Translations under genes and position numbers: made by a program
Assembly: GCA_020635075.1 (NCBI GenBank)
Contig: JACKAM010000001.1
Coordinates: 1,674,001 to 1,738,000, forward strand
DNA length: 64,000 bases
Reading direction: 5' to 3'
From: Pseudobdellovibrionaceae bacterium
Lineage (GTDB): Bacteria > Bdellovibrionota > Bdellovibrionia > Bdellovibrionales > UBA1609
Shown: one piece after another, positions 61,162 to 64,000 of the stretch
How the letters are laid out: the number at the start of each line of letters is the position of its first letter
Numbering within the stretch: position 1 is the first letter of the stretch
Notes under the pieces: model-generated
The model's database searches: none
Told to the model about the DNA's origin: nothing
The model's input: only the letters and a program-made list of their open reading frames with translations

Positions 61162-63266
61162 GCTGATACCTTCTCGTCATCGGTGGCCACTGCAATTGGC
61201 AGTTCCACCACAAATATTGTTCCCTTACCTAAAGTGGAAGACCCTAGGCGAATGTCTCCGCCAAAGGCCCTGATAAATCTCCGACTGATGTTAAGTCCCA
61301 GACCAGTGCCCTCTTCTCTTGGCTTGGTGGAAAACTGGGATTCAAAAAGACGGCGTTTGTGCTCCTCTTCAATGCCCACTCCATTGTCCATCACTCCAAT
61401 CAAGGCCTTGCCTTCGTCAGCCTGGACAGAAATCTCCACCTTGCCCTTAAAAGTCTTGCCCTGAAGCTCTTCCACATCTGCACGGGATTTGACGGCTTGC
61501 AGAGCATTGCGCAGAAGATTAGTCATGGCCTGCAGGAATTCATCCTGATCCACCATCACCGTGATGTCCTTGTCCATTTCATCCATGGAAATTTCAGCCT
61601 TCATTTGGGATGCCAAATCGGCCATCACATGCATGGATTCGCGCACCAGGTGACCCACATCGTGGGGTTTAGACTCACCCTTAACAACACTAAGTGATCT
61701 CATGGACTGGACAATGCGGTTAATGCGCTGACATTCCTTGAGCAAAAAATCCACGTCGCCTGTCAGGGTCCCCACCTCACTGGTCAGAGAGCCACTTACC
61801 GCTTTGATGTTTTCCAAATCTTCTTGAAACAAACTGGCTCCTTCAAAGACCTCTGAAGGCGCATTCCAAGCAGAGACCAAGCCATCCAACCCCTTGTCAG
61901 CAAAGTCCTTCTCCCAACCGGCGAGAATCTCTTTAAGAACCTCAGCCTCTTCACCCTGGTGCTGGCGCAGGCGGGATTGAATCTTTTGAATCCGCGACAT
62001 GATTCCGGTAAGAGGATTCAAAACCTCGTGGGCCGCGCGTCCCGCAATTTCACCGACTGCCGCGAGACGGGTTGTGCGCAACAAGGCCTCCTGGGCCTTT
62101 TTCACCGCCTGGTTTTGAACCTCAAGCTGATGGGTTCTCTCCTTGACCTTGTTTTCCAGCTCGGCATTGATATGTTCCAGTTCTTCGCGAGATTGCTTGA
62201 GATCGCGAATCATGTGATTGAAGGACTTGGCCAACACCGAGATCTCATCTTTGGTCTTGACCGCGATTTGGGTTTCCAAATCTCCCTCAGAAACATTGCG
62301 CATTCCACCCATCAACGTTTCCAGCGGGCGAGTGAGCGAACGCGAGAACAGGATGGCAGCAATGAACGAAGCTGTGAGGACTATGAGAGCAAAGAACAAG
62401 GAGCGATAAATCAGGTGGTAGACCACAGCAAAGGCCTTGTCCTCACTCACCCGAGAGACCACCATAATGCGTTTGTTAAAGGCTTTTGAGAAGGCTCCCA
62501 ATACTTTCTTGCCATCCACCTCGGCCGGTAACACGCTGGTGTTGAGTGGGTGCTCCATGGCCTTGAGGATCAATGCATCAGGGCTTCCCTCTTGTCCCAT
62601 CATTTCCACTTTCGGGTGGGCCAGAATCTCACCCTTTTCGTTGGTGATAAAAACCTCATTGAGAGTGGCGCGGCCAAGAGCCGTCATCAGCTTGTCGGCG
62701 CGAAGATAGCTAATCACCGCGTACTGTCTTACTGGAACTCCGGCCTCGGTCTCTTCCACAACACTGCGGCCAAAACCCACCAGGGGAGGCCCATCCAGAA
62801 TCGTGGCGTTCCATACCGCTTCACCTTCGACCCGAATGCGGTCGAAGGGTATGGGACGCTTTGCCGGAAGCTGATTGAGAAAGTACTCCTCTTTGATTCC
62901 GTAGGTCTCGAGGTAAGTGCCACTGGTATAAAGGGCCTTTTCCACCCGGCTGAAGCCGTCACTTCCGCCGACAAAGACGGTTTCAGAATCACTCTCCAGC
63001 AACTCCCGCATAAGGCGGTTTGAACGTCCCTTGTTTTCGTTAAAGAAAAAGGCCACTAACTTGATTTTGTCTGCTACACCTTGGAAGAAGGTCTCAATGT
63101 CTGAGGCAATGTTGGTCACCGCGCTCCTGTTATAGTCATAGACCAACTCGGTTTTATCACCCTTAAGGATTTTGGCGGCCAGGCCCAGGTAGGCACCGAC
63201 ACACAAAACCAGCAACAGTGTCGTGACAATCAGAAATTTATAACGAATAGAGAACAGCGGCCTCAT
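61158..63266 (-). CDS. Membrane histidine kinase with a Cache-like sensor
   Basis: 702 residues. Two membrane helices (~8-30 and ~292-315) enclose a ~260-residue periplasmic domain with Cache-like features (VFVGGSDGFSRVEKALYT, TLNEVFITNEKGEILAHPK). A HAMP domain (~315-370) and a coiled coil (ELENKVKERTHQLEVQNQAV) follow. The phospho-acceptor is GRAAHEVLNPLTGIMSRI, with an insertion before the second helix. The ATPase has LLRNALQAV, VMDNGVGIEEEHKRRLF and GTGLGLN. First gene of the operon with a receiver-kinase, a receiver and a glycine-rich protein. Confidence 0.93.
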   Translation of the reverse strand: MRPLFSIRYKFLIVTTLLLVLCVGAYLGLAAKILKGDKTELVYDYNRSAVTNIASDIETFFQGVADKIKLVAFFFNENKGRSNRLMRELLESDSETVFVGGSDGFSRVEKALYTSGTYLETYGIKEEYFLNQLPAKRPIPFDRIRVEGEAVWNATILDGPPLVGFGRSVVEETEAGVPVRQYAVISYLRADKLMTALGRATLNEVFITNEKGEILAHPKVEMMGQEGSPDALILKAMEHPLNTSVLPAEVDGKKVLGAFSKAFNKRIMVVSRVSEDKAFAVVYHLIYRSLFFALIVLTASFIAAILFSRSLTRPLETLMGGMRNVSEGDLETQIAVKTKDEISVLAKSFNHMIRDLKQSREELEHINAELENKVKERTHQLEVQNQAVKKAQEALLRTTRLAAVGEIAGRAAHEVLNPLTGIMSRIQKIQSRLRQHQGEEAEVLKEILAGWEKDFADKGLDGLVSAWNAPSEVFEGASLFQEDLENIKAVSGSLTSEVGTLTGDVDFLLKECQRINRIVQSMRSLSVVKGESKPHDVGHLVRESMHVMADLASQMKAEISMDEMDKDITVMVDQDEFLQAMTNLLRNALQAVKSRADVEELQGKTFKGKVEISVQADEGKALIGVMDNGVGIEEEHKRRLFESQFSTKPREEGTGLGLNISRRFIRAFGGDIRLGSSTLGKGTIFVVELPIAVATDDEKVSA

Positions 63267-63272
63267 CTATAT

Positions 63273-63311
63273 ATTCTCCCGTCTTTTTATCGGAGCAATA
63301 ACAGGGAGAAT
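63273..63311. promoter_or_regulatory. Inverted repeat upstream of the Cache kinase operon
   Basis: ATTCTCCC and GGGAGAAT are separated by 23 bases, just 7 bases upstream of the kinase start. A second stem, TGACTC/GAGTCA (63320-63336), is 9 bases further on. Neither is followed by a T-run toward the PA14 gene, so I read them as leader structure or operator rather than as terminators. Confidence 0.4.
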
Positions 63312-63403
63312 TCACGGCCTGACTCAAAAGGAGTCACAGCCCAACAAAGATCTCCACCTTGGTCGGGAAATGATGCGGCAACTACCAGAGTACAGACTTC
63401 AAG

Positions 63404-64000
63404 TTACCGCTTGGTGCGCACTAATACTGGGGATGTCTCCGTCGACAGCCCCGAACTGGAGGATGAGATGCCCTTTACGCTGTAGGTCGTGTTAGGCAAA
63501 AGGCCTGAGATAGTCATCGTGTGGTCAAATCGGAAGCCTTTTTTCTTCGAAGTCAAAACCTCTCCAGTACCAACATTGGTCCACTCCACTTCAGTGGTGG
63601 CCGCCTTATCGGTCGACCATGAAACTGAAATCGTTGTCTGTTGCACGTCGGTCACCAGGTAGTCCTCGATAACAGGAGCGGTTTCGTTACAAGGATTCTC
63701 TTCCGGTTTTTCCAAATAGTAATGATCAGAACTCACCACTTGCCAACCACGATCCAAGAGACCCTGATAAGCGGCCTGAGGCGAAGGCGGATTCTGGGTG
63801 GAGTCGAAATATCGACTGTTACCCTGGCGACCGCACTCAGGGTCATTGGCATCACCGTTCCAAGGACGCCACATAATAATTAAAGAAATGTGATAACGAG
63901 GCCCTTGGTAGTAATCCACTTCAAAAGGAATATACTGCCCCTCTTGGATATCCACGGGATAGGTTCCACAGCCCATACGCGTGGGATGGGTGCCATCATT
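63404..64000 (-). CDS. PA14 plus fibronectin-III protein, C-terminal part (runs off the right edge)
   Basis: The frame is open to the right edge; eight codons precede the first in-window Met. Residues ~1-60 match the end of a PA14 domain (NDGTHPTRMGCGTYPVDIQ, DYYQGPRYHISLIIMWRP), a carbohydrate-binding module. A Cys-bearing linker follows, then an Fn3 domain (VIEDYLVTDVQQTTISVSW, ISGLLPNTTYSVKG) and the C-terminus VLVRTKR. Probably a secreted adhesin or enzyme accessory. 137 bases separate it from the Cache kinase gene, so it may be transcribed first in the same direction. Confidence 0.75.
   Translation of the reverse strand, partial: NDGTHPTRMGCGTYPVDIQEGQYIPFEVDYYQGPRYHISLIIMWRPWNGDANDPECGRQGNSRYFDSTQNPPSPQAAYQGLLDRGWQVVSSDHYYLEKPEENPCNETAPVIEDYLVTDVQQTTISVSWSTDKAATTEVEWTNVGTGEVLTSKKKGFRFDHTMTISGLLPNTTYSVKGISSSSSGLSTETSPVLVRTKR

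Overview
The window looks like a chromosomal stretch from a free-living, Bdellovibrio-like bacterium (Bdellovibrionota). This is inferred from content, not from a marker gene. It carries a TIGR02147-family protein next to a secreted HExxH protein, many lipoproteins with an FQNC or LSGC type lipobox, stand-alone FecR/PilZ/GGDEF proteins, an unusually high number of histidine kinases, a very large alpha-2-macroglobulin, and beta-oxidation genes. Base composition is mid-GC throughout and no island of foreign composition stands out. I found no tRNA, rRNA, IS transposase, prophage or CRISPR array.

Layout. 1-10 kb: end of a proline iminopeptidase gene, envelope proteins (haem lipoprotein, beta-barrels, propeller lipoprotein, vWA lipoprotein), a secreted phosphatase, an EamA transporter, zinc-free ribosomal protein L31, a serine-less alpha/beta hydrolase and a nitrobindin-like protein. 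10-18 kb: a cNMP-binding/pseudo-receiver/ATPase regulator, then a tight four-gene operon (glutamine-synthetase-like ligase, iron alcohol dehydrogenase, gamma-glutamyl hydrolase, aldehyde dehydrogenase) that reads as a gamma-glutamylation route for an amino alcohol or amine. 18-25 kb: periplasmic binding protein plus histidine kinase, a trans-sulfuration PLP enzyme and a DUF885 lipoprotein. 25-35 kb: a subtilisin-like lipoprotein and a 2,022-residue alpha-2-macroglobulin. 35-45 kb: a PilZ protein, fadE with a divergent TetR gene and a readable operator, an intradiol dioxygenase with a divergent LysR gene, a metallo-beta-lactamase-fold lipoprotein and a diguanylate cyclase. 45-50 kb: a FecR protein, the HExxH/TIGR02147 pair and a small secreted protein. 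50-58 kb: thiolase, FadB and acyl-CoA dehydrogenase in an operon, a hybrid kinase and a racemase-like CoA enzyme. 57-64 kb: an overlapping operon of Cache kinase, receiver-kinase, receiver and glycine-rich surface protein, and a truncated PA14/Fn3 protein.

The most unusual feature is not a gene. Three families of long imperfect palindromes lie directly after stop codons. Family 1 (three copies: 28729-28834, 42442-42547, 43546-43665) is a stem-loop of about 106 bp whose arms differ between copies but change together, so pairing is kept; it is flanked by A5...T5, like a two-way terminator. Family 2 (35049-35326 and 50061-50304) shares a 57-bp identical core. Family 3 (10288-10414) ends exactly at a stop codon. 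Most other convergent gene pairs have no gap at all and several overlap through a shared CTAG or TTAG. These palindromes therefore occupy nearly all the 3' intergenic space between such pairs and probably act as mobile terminators. One copy of family 1 lies where the start of a lipoprotein gene should be.

Fatty-acid degradation is a second theme: fadE (36225-38819), the fadA/fadB/acyl-CoA dehydrogenase operon (50306-54779) and an alpha-methylacyl-CoA racemase-like gene (56982-57815). This, with the many secreted hydrolases and sensors, fits an organism living on lipid- and protein-rich material.
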